Below the pieces are notes generated by a model that was given only the letters and a program-made list of their open reading frames with translations, made no database searches and was not told where the DNA came from. The position numbers and the translations under genes were made by a program. From positions 1 to 64,000 of the forward strand of contig CAMYMU010000049.1 of assembly GCA_947259575.1 (NCBI GenBank): 64,000 nt of DNA, in the 5' to 3' direction. Position 1 is the stretch's first letter, and every line of letters starts with the position of its first letter. Below, in pieces: positions 53,899 to 63,262 of this stretch. Origin of the DNA: an uncultured Ectothiorhodospiraceae bacterium (GTDB lineage Bacteria; Pseudomonadota; Gammaproteobacteria; UBA6429; Thiohalophilaceae).

Positions 53899-54356
53899 GG
53901 TTTACCCGACTTGGCCAATAACTGTTGCACTTTACTATCTGCCTCACGTAAATCCTCGATGCGTTGCACACCCACCAGTCGCAACAGCGGCTTGCCATCG
54001 GCAGTCATAAATGTAAAGACAGGAGTGACAAACGCATTGTAACGAGTACCAACCTCACGCTCGGTAACTCGCTCACCACTGGGCAAGCGTAAGCGCTTAC
54101 CGCTTTCCGAATCGACATAGGCCAACACATAGTGCTTGGTATAAGCTTCACGCACCTGTTTATCAGAAAAGGCTTCCTTGTTCGTTTTTTCGCAATAGCC
54201 ACATCCATAACGCCCGAAGTATACAAATAGTGGTTTGTTCTCAGTCTTTGCCTGTTGCATTGCTTTATCAAACGACTGAAAAGGGTAACCATGCGGCGTC
54301 TCAGCCATGGCCGAAAAAGCGAGGAGGGTTGTGACTAGCAATAAAACAATGCGCAT
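53895..54356 (-). CDS. Exported thioredoxin-fold protein
   Basis: 153 residues. Signal peptide to about FSAMAETP. YFGRYGCGYCEKTNKEAF holds the CGYC active site (C52, C55). TPVFTFMTADGKPLLRLVG contains the cis-Pro loop (VTPVF). Resembles DsbD-gamma/SoxW-like reductants. Upstream partner of the propeller gene; probably supports its folding or cofactor site. Confidence 0.84.
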   Translation of the reverse strand: MRIVLLLVTTLLAFSAMAETPHGYPFQSFDKAMQQAKTENKPLFVYFGRYGCGYCEKTNKEAFSDKQVREAYTKHYVLAYVDSESGKRLRLPSGERVTEREVGTRYNAFVTPVFTFMTADGKPLLRLVGVQRIEDLREADSKVQQLLAKSGKP

Positions 54357-54499
54357 AGTGTTTACTCGCAGAAAGTGGAGGTACTAAATAATAGTTATTA
54401 ACTGTCTAGATTCATTTGTACATTAAATTGTCTGGCGATAATAAAATTACCATGTTCAAATTAATTGTAACATCTCAATAAAATAACAACGCATAGTAC

Positions 54500-54740
54500 A
54501 GGAAGTATACCCCCTCTCTTCGCTTAAAAACCACCTTCTCGTGCGGTAACCTACCGTCCATCTTTACCCTTGATGCCCATGATTTGCCTCATCGGTCGCG
54601 TTAATTTCGCGAATATTGGTCTGTTAATGGTCAATTTCTCGCCCCACCAGTTGATTGCTGAATGTGGTGGAAAAATGGGGACAAACCACGATTAAATTCT
54701 CACGTCTAATCATAAACGTGACCAGTCCCTACTCGTCTTA
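54500..54740. repeat. Degenerate dispersed repeat region
   Basis: AGGAAGTATACCCCC, AAAAACCA, TTAATTTCGCG and CCCCACCA occur in the same order in the region at 61517-61640. A decayed GGGGACAAACCACG / CGTGACCAGTCCC palindrome follows. No open frame with a start signal in this 597 bp gap. Confidence 0.5.
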
Positions 54741-54953
54741 GTTTCGTGATGGTGAGACACCCTCAAGTGCTATGATCGAGTTCAAGGCGTGATTGGGCAT
54801 GCGATTTTTATGTGCCACCTCTCTGATCCATTTATTTTACATTTATTCTTTAGGGAGGGTGCTTGAGCAAAGACAAAGAGATCGATCAAAAGATGTAAAG
54901 AATCTGGTTAATCTAAAATCACTCCAAATTCTATTATTTATTGATTATATTTA

Positions 54954-57900
54954 TTACATACACATCCGTTTGTGCATATTATCCAAATCATCTAGATATG
55001 TAGCTGCTGCTGTTTCGTTCTTTTTGCATACTTCAAATTCAAGCAGCTTAGCAGTTTCGCTAACTTCTCTAAAACCAAAATTACCTCCGGTACCTTTCAA
55101 ATCATGCGCATACTTCTTTAAAGATTCCCAGTCTCTTTTTTCAAATGCCTCGCGTAATTTTTTTACCATTTCAGGATACTTCTGAACGTAGATATCTATC
55201 AGTTCGGTTATCTCGTTATCCTCACCTACCAACGAAGAGCGAAGAGGTTCTAATTGTTGTGGTTGTGATTCTTCAGGTTGAAGATATTCTGATATAACAG
55301 TATAAAACTTATTTTTATCTATCGGTTTGCTCAGATAGCTATTACACCCTGCTGCGATATATCTTTCCTGATCAGCTTTTAAACTGTTTGCAGTCAGGGC
55401 AATAATCGGTCTGTTATAATCTTGGGCGCGTAATTTTATTGTTGCTTCAAGCCCGTCCATCACTGGCATTTGCATATCCATCAGAACAACATCGTAATCG
55501 CCTGCCAAGGCCTCATCCATACCTTCCTTGCCATTATTGGCAATAGCAAATGTTACCCCCATTTTCTTCAAATAGAATGATATGAGTCTTTGATTATTTT
55601 CATTATCTTCAACCAGCAGAATGTTACCGGTAAATCTTTTCACTAGCACATCTTGTTCATCAAGATTATCTTGAGCGCCGATCATCTCGCTAGTGCTATC
55701 AACAAACTCAACATGCTTCAGATTACCGGTGGCGATGCTGACAGTAAAACGACTCCCGACATTCATGACGCTATCCACAGCTATGGTTCCATCAAGTCGT
55801 TCCACCAATTGTTTTGACAAATACAGCCCCAGGCCAGTTCCACCAAATTTACGGGTAGTCGAATTGTCCGCCTGAGTGAATGGGTTGAATAACTTGCTTG
55901 ACTGTTCAGGAGTAAGTCCTATGCCGGTATCGATGATATCAAATTCAATCGTCTGTTTTTCTTTAAAACACTGAACACGGACGGTGACGCTACCCTTGTC
56001 GGTAAATTTGATGGCGTTACTGACTAGATTGAGCAGTATTTGTTTTAACCGCACGGGGTCAGTGTTAATCGTTAACGGTAAAGGAAATTTATAATCAAGT
56101 GAGAACTCTACCCCTTTACTCTCAGCATCATTCTGTACAAGCAGTTTTATATCATTCAACAATTTGAAAACCGGAACAGGCAATACCTCTATCGACAACT
56201 TGCTTGCCTCTATTTTTGACAAATCAAGGATGTCATTTATCAGGCTTAGCAAATGCTTGCCACTGTGAATAATTGTATTGATTGAATCCACTCGTTCTGA
56301 CATCGTTTGCCCGCTATCGAGCAGGGATTCGGAAAAGCCAATGATGGCTGTTAATGGTGTTCGGATTTCGTGGCTCATATTTGCCAGGAAGTTTGACATT
56401 GTCTTTTCTGCCGCCAATGCCTCGTCCCGCGCTTCGCGTAAGGCTACCTCAACCTTCTTTCTCTCGTTCGATTGAATGGCCATCGCCACCATATCCGCCA
56501 TTGCGGCAGAAAAATTCTGCTCTTCCGCAATCCATTCACGTTGCGGACCAGTATGCTCAAAGCAAATAACGCCTTTCACCTTACCTTCGATACGAAATGG
56601 CGCAGCGAGAATCGAACTGATGCTCAAATTTTGCAGATAAGCTTCACTGAATTCGCGTATTCCCGGATGAGTAAATGCATCTGTTGCGGCAATAACACGT
56701 CCCTGCTCTAGCGCATTAAAATACTCAGGATGATCAACATCACATAATTTTTTTCCCTCTGAATGTGTCCTGTAATCGAGCTCATAGAGATCAACACAAT
56801 TGAGACAAGTTTGACTATCGCAAAATAGCCAGACACTGCTGCGCGCAACATTGAGATTCTCCGCCGCAGTCTCCACGATCTCTCGTATCCCCATTTCCAG
56901 TTCACCCGTTGCAATCACCTTGCTTTTTGCCAATTTGGTAATGGCATCATTCCATTTTCGCAAACGCACCTCGTTTTCGCGCAACTGTTTTTCCTTGGAA
57001 ATAGCCCGTCCCCTTGCAGCAATGACCATAAAAAGGATACTCAGCATCACACCAGAGAGTAAGGCATACAAAATATTCCTCTGCTTGATCAGCCCCCAAT
57101 GGACATCCTGCAGAAATTCCAGGTTAAACGTTTGCCCAGGAAGCTTAATAGCAAGGTTTTCCTGTAATGATGTGATTGTCAACGGGTAGGTATTTGCCCT
57201 GTTAAATTTTATCAGGTTGTATGCTGCTTTTTTCTCAGGTAAGGAGGCTGGTATAAATTCCAGGTTCACACCATTTATATTATTTGTATTTCCGGCGAAA
57301 ACATCCTGCATGTTGATATGAATGGCTAGCAGACCATTAACATTTTGCCTGCGCTCACTCACGTCTGTTGGAACCGATTTGCCCGAATAAAGTGCCTTGA
57401 TAAGAACATAACTGCTAGCATTGCTTTTACGTTCAAACGGTAAGGCGGCTACCGCAGTGTTATTGTCGATCGCGAGGGAAATTGCATTGGCCATTTTCGG
57501 ATTAGAATAAATGTCATAACCAAGCTGGATTGAGCTGGTCGGGCTAAGGGGCTCATGATATTGCACAGGGAAATAAACCTGTCTGTCGCGCGCCTTTTCG
57601 TAGTTATTTTTATCGCCCTTTTCTGTAATCGCAAATGAAATAAAACCATAATCTTGTAACGATTCTTCGAATGCCGGTCTATCATCGTGGATAACTTGCG
57701 GCAGATACATTACTGAAGAAACGTAATGATGACGGTCAAGAACGTACTCTACAAAGATACGAAATTGATCTGCATCGACATTGGTCGATGCACCATACAA
57801 GGTAGCAAGGCTGTGTGTAATTTCATCCGCAGCATTGATTCGGCGATGAACGATGTCTCGTATATCAGTTGTCTGTATACGAAAATTGTTTTTTATTCTA

Positions 57901-58010
57901 CTCAGGTCATCATATACGACAAAACTCAAGAAGCCTGCTGTAACAACAGCACCCAAGAAAATTGCCGCCAACCAAAATTTCAACTGGGGCTGGAACAGAT
58001 TGCTCCGCAA
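54954..58010 (-). CDS. Hybrid sensor histidine kinase: CHASE-TM-GAF-HisKA-HATPase-REC-Hpt
   Basis: 1018 residues. Order: membrane helix (10-32), CHASE domain (about 45-300), second helix (about 313-332), GAF (about 370-510), HisKA with His about 546 (NMSHEIRTPLTA), HATPase (NAIKFTD, DTGIG, GGTGLGL), receiver with Asp about 844 (DVVLMDMQMPVMDG), Hpt with His about 968 (KKYAHDLKGTGGNF). All phosphorelay residues are visible. A terminal response regulator must be elsewhere. It begins 2 bp after the periplasmic binding protein gene. Confidence 0.93.
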   Translation of the reverse strand: MRSNLFQPQLKFWLAAIFLGAVVTAGFLSFVVYDDLSRIKNNFRIQTTDIRDIVHRRINAADEITHSLATLYGASTNVDADQFRIFVEYVLDRHHYVSSVMYLPQVIHDDRPAFEESLQDYGFISFAITEKGDKNNYEKARDRQVYFPVQYHEPLSPTSSIQLGYDIYSNPKMANAISLAIDNNTAVAALPFERKSNASSYVLIKALYSGKSVPTDVSERRQNVNGLLAIHINMQDVFAGNTNNINGVNLEFIPASLPEKKAAYNLIKFNRANTYPLTITSLQENLAIKLPGQTFNLEFLQDVHWGLIKQRNILYALLSGVMLSILFMVIAARGRAISKEKQLRENEVRLRKWNDAITKLAKSKVIATGELEMGIREIVETAAENLNVARSSVWLFCDSQTCLNCVDLYELDYRTHSEGKKLCDVDHPEYFNALEQGRVIAATDAFTHPGIREFSEAYLQNLSISSILAAPFRIEGKVKGVICFEHTGPQREWIAEEQNFSAAMADMVAMAIQSNERKKVEVALREARDEALAAEKTMSNFLANMSHEIRTPLTAIIGFSESLLDSGQTMSERVDSINTIIHSGKHLLSLINDILDLSKIEASKLSIEVLPVPVFKLLNDIKLLVQNDAESKGVEFSLDYKFPLPLTINTDPVRLKQILLNLVSNAIKFTDKGSVTVRVQCFKEKQTIEFDIIDTGIGLTPEQSSKLFNPFTQADNSTTRKFGGTGLGLYLSKQLVERLDGTIAVDSVMNVGSRFTVSIATGNLKHVEFVDSTSEMIGAQDNLDEQDVLVKRFTGNILLVEDNENNQRLISFYLKKMGVTFAIANNGKEGMDEALAGDYDVVLMDMQMPVMDGLEATIKLRAQDYNRPIIALTANSLKADQERYIAAGCNSYLSKPIDKNKFYTVISEYLQPEESQPQQLEPLRSSLVGEDNEITELIDIYVQKYPEMVKKLREAFEKRDWESLKKYAHDLKGTGGNFGFREVSETAKLLEFEVCKKNETAAATYLDDLDNMHKRMCM

Positions 58011-58012
58011 AA

Positions 58013-59023
58013 CTAACCCCCGACTTTCACACTCTTGTTTATCAAATTTGCTGGCAGGGTAATACCTGCTTTTGCCAACAGGTCAAGATTTACATACAAA
58101 TTCCAGCGTCTGTTTGAAACGACCGGCAGATTCGCAGGTTTTTCGCCATCAAGAATACTGAGAGCAAGTTGTGCGGCCCATTCACCCTGTTCCTCCGGAA
58201 TTTTTGTCATGGCGAACATGCTGTAGGGCATCATCCATTGATGATTGGTCACACTAAACACTTTGGCATGCTGTTTAACATATTGAACCACGCTGGACTC
58301 ATCCCAGTCGGCAAGACCCGCATAGTTTCCGATCACGACAAAGTCGGCCTGTTGCGCCTCTTTATAAGCCAGTTTCCATTCCTGCAGCGTTTTAACAAAT
58401 ACACCGCGTATGACAATGCCGTTTTTAGCGTAGTCTTTTTTATAACGCTCATAATCCTTGCGTTGTGACAGGACATCGGCCGAGATAAAGACACCATCTT
58501 TAGCTGGCTTCACAACTTCACGCACCACTTTTTGCAGAGGACGAATGGGTGAGATTTCTACCATACCCGTGACATTACTGTAAGGAAAACCATACTCCTT
58601 TGTCGTCCAGTTGATACCACAAAACACAAACGGCAGCCCCGCATCTTTATAATAAGGTTTGATCAGGTATTTGGATGCATTATCGTCGCAAGCGATAACC
58701 ACGTCAGGCTTGGTGGCTTCAATATGTTTTTTTGCCTCCAGCGCCATTTTAAGTGCAAAATCCTTATCCTTATTTCGCTTGGTATCCATATAAAACTTGT
58801 CGACCGCACACTTGCCAGCCAGGACCTTATCAAGACCGCGTTCGATTCCATCATTCCATTTATTACCCGCATGATAGGATGAGACATACAGACAATTTGC
58901 CGCGAAGACGATTTGGCTCTGCCCCAGATACACCACAGCCAGGACAAACATCCATGCCATCGTCCTTTCACACTTATATAATACGGACCTGTTATCCGTA
59001 ATTAGATCGTCGCATTTCAGCAT
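58013..59023 (-). CDS. Periplasmic ABC-type binding protein, likely sensor partner
   Basis: 336 residues from the ATG at 59023 with AGGGGGT upstream. Signal anchor VLAVVYLGQSQIVFAAN, then a PF04392-like fold (LYVSSYHAGNKWNDGIERGL, VVIACDDNASKYLIK, FVFCGINWTTKEYGFPYSN). No permease or ATPase gene adjoins. It ends 2 bp before the CHASE histidine kinase, so it is likely a ligand receptor for that kinase. Internal ATG at 58960 is a possible alternative start. Confidence 0.83.
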   Translation of the reverse strand: MLKCDDLITDNRSVLYKCERTMAWMFVLAVVYLGQSQIVFAANCLYVSSYHAGNKWNDGIERGLDKVLAGKCAVDKFYMDTKRNKDKDFALKMALEAKKHIEATKPDVVIACDDNASKYLIKPYYKDAGLPFVFCGINWTTKEYGFPYSNVTGMVEISPIRPLQKVVREVVKPAKDGVFISADVLSQRKDYERYKKDYAKNGIVIRGVFVKTLQEWKLAYKEAQQADFVVIGNYAGLADWDESSVVQYVKQHAKVFSVTNHQWMMPYSMFAMTKIPEEQGEWAAQLALSILDGEKPANLPVVSNRRWNLYVNLDLLAKAGITLPANLINKSVKVGG

Positions 59024-59122
59024 GACTGATACCCCCTGCTTCCAAAAATGGCAGCTTCTGTGATTTCCCCACAAATTACCTAAGTAATCGGCCATTCCGC
59101 TCCATTCTTTAAAGCCGGCATG

Positions 59123-59164
59123 ATTAAAGTGTGATTACAGATTTGTCCCGTTGATAATGATCAT
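59123..59164 (-). promoter_or_regulatory. Possible class II FNR-type promoter
   Basis: TTGAT-AATG-ATCAT (59151-59164, nine of ten FNR positions). A TTTAAT -10-like hexamer (59123-59128) is 32 bp away centre to centre, the same geometry as at 12267-12308. It lies about 100 bp upstream of the binding-protein/kinase operon. Confidence 0.42.
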
Positions 59165-59311
59165 ATTTAGCACGCAAAATAATTGAGACAGATGAGTAGG
59201 TGTCTCCCTTGTGATCTGCCCTTATCAGCACAGATTTAAAGCCTGGGCTGGTTTGCAGCTTGCTGCTTGGCTCAGTAACGGGCCCGATTGGAGATATTTA
59301 CCCTTGGAATT

Positions 59312-59668
59312 TCAATCAGTTAGCGTAGTTCCATCCTTATTTGAGGGACGACGCCATTTGATTCCCAGAAGATGCAAAACAAATAATGGCGCAATAAGCA
59401 GACAAATAGCACCAATCAGGTGCAGAGCATCTATCGCCAGCAGATTGGTATCATGTGGATAAATTCCACGCAGGTACACCACATACCAGATTAGAGGCAT
59501 GAACACCGCAATGATGGCCAGGCTCTGGGTAATAAGATAAGTAATGCGACTCACCGGTTTCTGGTTAGCTTTGTCCCGAACAAGGTTGATTGGTATATCA
59601 GGGGACTCAACGTTTTTCTTCATCATAGGTAGGATTGCTGCTTTTTTACACACATATACTATCGGCAT
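59312..59668 (-). CDS. Small membrane protein
   Basis: 118 residues with two clear helices (LITQSLAIIAVFMPLIWYVV and IDALHLIGAICLLIAPLFVL) and His residues near the second. The start is uncertain; ATGs at 59626/59623 are alternatives without a good ribosome site. No family recognised. Confidence 0.55.
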   Translation of the reverse strand: MPIVYVCKKAAILPMMKKNVESPDIPINLVRDKANQKPVSRITYLITQSLAIIAVFMPLIWYVVYLRGIYPHDTNLLAIDALHLIGAICLLIAPLFVLHLLGIKWRRPSNKDGTTLTD

Positions 59669-59791
59669 TAAGATCGATCTCTTTAAATTTCACCTAGATT
59701 TTTTACGGGAAATGTCAGAGTAGATTGGCATAATATGCTTAGGAGTTAATTCCCTTTCAGTGTCAGCAATTTTCAACGTGGGAGAAAAACG

Positions 59792-60565
59792 ATGACAACA
59801 TGGGTACGTTATTCACACTTGGGTAAAAACAGTTTTGGTATTCTGGCGGGAGAGAAAATAAAGGTACATGAAGGTGAACTTTTCGAACAACCAACGGCGA
59901 CGGGGGAGACTCTGTCATGCCATGATGTCACATTGCTCCCCCCCTGTGAGCCAACCAAGATGCTAGCGCTATGGAACAACTTTCATCAACGGGCTGAAGT
60001 TGAGGGTTTGACCAAACCGGCCCATCCCCTCTATTTCGTCAAGGTAAACAGTTGCTTTGCTACTAACGGGCAACCCATTCGGCAGCCGGCCAGTTATTCA
60101 GGTCCTGTGGTGTTTGAAGGCGAGCTGGGTGTCGTCATTGGAAAGTGTTGTCATCAGGTTGCGGTAAACGAGGTTGATGAATATATCTTTGGCTATACCT
60201 GTGTCAACGATGTGACCGCTAAAGATATTATGAAGGCCGACCCTTCTTTCGTGCAGTGGTCCCGTGCCAAGGGTTTCGATACTTTCGGTGTGTTTGGCCC
60301 CGGCATCGTCACCGGCATCGAACCCGATGTGCTGGAGGTCAAAACGCTGGTTAATGGTCAAAAGAAACAACATTATCCAATTAATGATATGTTTTATCGG
60401 CCGAGGGAAATTGTCAGTATGCTGTCGCAAGATATGACCCTTAATCCCGGCGACGTGATAGCCTGTGGTACCTCAATCGGTACGGAACCTATGCCTGCCG
60501 GCTGTACTGTGGAGATTGTTATCGACGGCGTCGGTATCTTGAAGAATACCTTCCAGTCGCCCTGA
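59792..60565 (+). CDS. Fumarylacetoacetate hydrolase family protein
   Basis: 257 residues. PTKMLALWNNFHQRAEVEGL, VVFEGELGVVIGKCC (metal Glu residues), YTCVNDVTAKDIMKADPSFV, RAKGFDTFGVFGPGIVT and DVIACGTSIGTEPMPAGCTV are the FAH/HpaG metal-site motifs. Acts on 2-oxo acids or acylpyruvates; substrate not evident. GGGAG site. Convergent with the TauE gene, 3 bp apart. Confidence 0.88.
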   Translation: MTTWVRYSHLGKNSFGILAGEKIKVHEGELFEQPTATGETLSCHDVTLLPPCEPTKMLALWNNFHQRAEVEGLTKPAHPLYFVKVNSCFATNGQPIRQPASYSGPVVFEGELGVVIGKCCHQVAVNEVDEYIFGYTCVNDVTAKDIMKADPSFVQWSRAKGFDTFGVFGPGIVTGIEPDVLEVKTLVNGQKKQHYPINDMFYRPREIVSMLSQDMTLNPGDVIACGTSIGTEPMPAGCTVEIVIDGVGILKNTFQSP

Positions 60566-60568
60566 GCC

Positions 60569-61303
60569 CTATTTAAGTAGCAGGGCTACCCCACTACCGA
60601 TAAGTAACAGACTAATGGCACGCTGGAATACCTGCTGCGAGATATTGGCATGGATATGACCACCGATGTACATGCCGATAATCATCACTGGCACGCTGAC
60701 CGCCACTAACAATAAACTGTCCAGGTTATAAAAACCGGTAAACAGATAACCTGCCAGACGGACGGCACCATCCAACAAAAAGATCATGGCAAAGGTTGCA
60801 CGAAAGTGAGATTTATCCATGCCACGCAGTTTCAGATAGATCACATAAAAAGGTCCCCCTGTCCCAAACAGGGTACCAATTAATCCTCCGAGACTGCCAG
60901 CCGGGATGGCCCAGAGCCGGGCACCGACATGGTGTGGGGCAAGATTAGACAGGGTGTAAATAGCGAACAGAATAATGAACACACCCAGTCCCTTGCTAAG
61001 GAGCACCGCATCGACATGCTTAAATATATAGAGTGCCAGCAAAACCCCTATCAGGGAAAAAGGCAACAGGGGTAACAGGTCATGCCACTTGATATGTTCG
61101 CTATGTTTGATGCCATGACTGGCCGATGCCAGATAATCCAGCAGAACGATCATCGGTACTGCAACTGACAGTGGGAGCATAAACGCTAGCAGTGGTATAG
61201 CAATCAGACCAGAGCCAAACCCCGCCAGCCCACGAACAAAATAGGCAATGACAATGACCGCGGCAGCCAGACTCAGTTGAGTTAGAGTTAAGGTTTCAAG
61301 CAC
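60569..61303 (-). CDS. TauE/SafE (TSUP) family transporter
   Basis: 244 residues, about eight helices: VRGLAGFGSGLIAIPLLAFM, GSLGGLIGTLFGTGGPFYVI and MIIGMYIGGHIHANISQQVF motifs, typical of TSUP. The family exports sulfite, sulfoacetate or related anions. Monocistronic. Confidence 0.88.
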   Translation of the reverse strand: MLETLTLTQLSLAAAVIVIAYFVRGLAGFGSGLIAIPLLAFMLPLSVAVPMIVLLDYLASASHGIKHSEHIKWHDLLPLLPFSLIGVLLALYIFKHVDAVLLSKGLGVFIILFAIYTLSNLAPHHVGARLWAIPAGSLGGLIGTLFGTGGPFYVIYLKLRGMDKSHFRATFAMIFLLDGAVRLAGYLFTGFYNLDSLLLVAVSVPVMIIGMYIGGHIHANISQQVFQRAISLLLIGSGVALLLK

Positions 61304-61516
61304 GTATTCACCCGCTGTGTAGTATGTAGCAGCGGTAAGGCATGGATATTTGAGGTCCGTATAAAAATGAATTTTTAGTCACGATTAATTATCCAAAACC
61401 TTGATATGAATCACTCGTTAAATATCTTTTAATTTAGTATGGATCACTAGAATTGCATAAGTGTCTAGCAGTGTATCAATTGAAATACTTAACTTACTTA
61501 ATCGTAATTCGTATAT

Positions 61517-61640
61517 AGGAAGTATACCCACCCTTTTTACCCAAAAACCAGTCTACTAGACTGAATCCAACCCGGAATTTCCTTGTAAAACTGAATTAAT
61601 TTCGCGCTATTTACTCCCCCCCCACCAACTCGCTAACAGG
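61517..61640. repeat. Degenerate dispersed repeat region
   Basis: AGGAAGTATACCC, AAAAACCA, TTAATTTCGCG and a C-rich run followed by CCACCAACTCGC in the order also seen at 54500-54650. Confidence 0.5.
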
Positions 61641-61760
61641 GATCGCGAGATGTTGTGCCAGATGCTGAACACCGCGCCGGGTAAGACTGTAAATGGTGAA
61701 AAGTATTTAATCGCTACTGCAACACTTAAGCCAGAGTATGGGTTGATTTTAGTTTTTACT
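61625..61760. repeat. Degenerate repeat, copy B
   Basis: CCAACTCGCTAACAGGGATC onward aligns with copy A (39959). One frame is open for about 45 codons (LANRDREMLCQMLNTAPGKT, LIATATLKPEYGLILVF) without a start codon. Differences from copy A include CAG/CAA, ATG/ATA, AAC/AAT, ACC/ACT, pointing to a decayed coding sequence. Confidence 0.55.
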
Positions 61761-61770
61761 CGTGCCTCAA

Positions 61771-62502
61771 TTATTGCAGCGCTGTCTCAATCACACCTTG
61801 CAGTGCGCGAACTTGTTTAATCGCTTCTACTCGCTGTGCTTGGTGAAACGAGATAGCTTCACGTAGTTGCTTCAATGTCATGTCAGACTGCACATAGGCT
61901 GGAGGTACTTTATTCACCATGCCTTGATGAATATATCGAGTAATGGCTATCTCAGCCTTTTGGCGATCAGTTGCCGTCATATCATAAAGCGTTCCCTGAT
62001 TAATTTTACATTGGATATATTGATTGGGATTCATGGCTTTTTCGTTAACCGCTACTTTCACCACCTGTTTTTTTCCAGTTGGATCAGTTGCATTCACAAT
62101 CAAAAAATCAGGTGAGGCAATTGACTCACTATCATCAGACTTGGCAGCGACAATTCTAAAAGTAATCTTTAACTGTTGCTTATTTTTACTGGCAATCAAA
62201 TCCATGATCTTCTGATAGTTTTCAACCTGGTTAGTCCACCACCCCAGCACATCATTAACAAAACGATCAGCACTCATACTATGCTTTGGTAGCTTGGTCT
62301 CAAGCTCTGCCTGTTCCTCTTTTTCTTGCTTTTTGGTCTCTTCTTCTCGCTTTTGTTCGATCTGGTAAGTTTGATAAGTAATAATCGGAGCTACTTTGGA
62401 TATACCGATTATTGCCACGATAAACATACCCACTGTTGCTGAAGCTTGAACAATTGCCGCAATCAAAGCTAACCTTGCTCTGAATCCTTTTTTAACTTCC
62501 AT
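61771..62502 (-). CDS. Membrane-anchored coiled-coil protein
   Basis: 243 residues. N-terminal helix (LALIAAIVQASATVGMFIVA), then a Glu/Lys coiled coil (EQKREEETKKQEKEEQAELE), then a soluble domain with KLPKHSMSADRFVNDVLGWW and SPDFLIVNATDPTGKKQVVK. Type II orientation would place the domain in the periplasm. Family unknown. GAGGAAGAG site. Confidence 0.68.
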   Translation of the reverse strand: MEVKKGFRARLALIAAIVQASATVGMFIVAIIGISKVAPIITYQTYQIEQKREEETKKQEKEEQAELETKLPKHSMSADRFVNDVLGWWTNQVENYQKIMDLIASKNKQQLKITFRIVAAKSDDSESIASPDFLIVNATDPTGKKQVVKVAVNEKAMNPNQYIQCKINQGTLYDMTATDRQKAEIAITRYIHQGMVNKVPPAYVQSDMTLKQLREAISFHQAQRVEAIKQVRALQGVIETALQ

Positions 62503-62672
62503 AATCTCTTCCTCCTACACGTCCACTATAGCATTTTGGCTCAAAACAGAGATGGATAGCACCATAATATCTTCACAGAATATAACCTGATAATGAGCAA
62601 CAAATGATCTATGTCAATTGATGACCGATTCAAACCCACCGCGATCACACAGGTGGCAAGTGTGTGGGGAAT

Positions 62673-62699
62673 ACAGATTATTCAGGAGTAATAATCTGT
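62673..62699. repeat. REP-like palindrome (ACAGATTATT type)
   Basis: Perfect 10 bp inverted repeat ACAGATTATT / AATAATCTGT with a 7 nt loop, bordered by GGGGAAT and CCC. About 30 nt downstream of the TlpA gene, so possibly its terminator. Confidence 0.7.
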
Positions 62700-62728
62700 C
62701 CCAGCAGTCGTGACCCGATTTATTTCTA

Positions 62729-63259
62729 TTATAATTTTAAATCAAGAATCGATTTGAGTAGCTTTTTGTCTGTCCAGTCACGGGTACCAATGACGCGATA
62801 AACAATATGTCCCTGTGGGTCGATAATGTAACTGGTGGGCAGGCCCACTACCGGATACTGTTTAATAACTTTGGCATCCTTATCCAGCAATAACGGAAAG
62901 GTAACCGGATAATCTGCAGTAAAATTAAATACTGTATCGGCGTCCTCACCCACATTAATCGCCAGCATCACAACACCTTTCTGTTTCAGCATCTGATAGG
63001 CCTGATCCATGGACGGTAACTCAAATCGACAAGGTGGGCACCATGTCGCCCAGAAGTTAACAATCACCACACGACCACGGTATTCCGAGAGCTTATGTAG
63101 CTTCTCATCAAGATCATATAGCGTAAAATCCGCGGCAAGCGGTTTATCTTTGACGATATGCAGCGGTTCCGAATTCGTATTATCCGTCTCGGCATAACCC
63201 AACTGGGTAAGACCGATCAGGATAGTAATATATAGAATGTGTTTGAATCGCTTCATCAT
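62729..63259 (-). CDS. TlpA-family periplasmic thiol-disulphide oxidoreductase
   Basis: 176 residues. Signal peptide ends near LGYAETD. The redoxin fold has FWATWCPPCRFELPSMD (C74, C77), ANVGEDADTV-type segment and VVGLPTSYIIDPQGHIVYRV with the cis-Pro loop. Reduces cytochrome or cupredoxin partners. Starts 3 bp after the upstream gene's stop (same operon). Confidence 0.9.
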   Translation of the reverse strand: MMKRFKHILYITILIGLTQLGYAETDNTNSEPLHIVKDKPLAADFTLYDLDEKLHKLSEYRGRVVIVNFWATWCPPCRFELPSMDQAYQMLKQKGVVMLAINVGEDADTVFNFTADYPVTFPLLLDKDAKVIKQYPVVGLPTSYIIDPQGHIVYRVIGTRDWTDKKLLKSILDLKL

Positions 63260-63262
63260 GCG

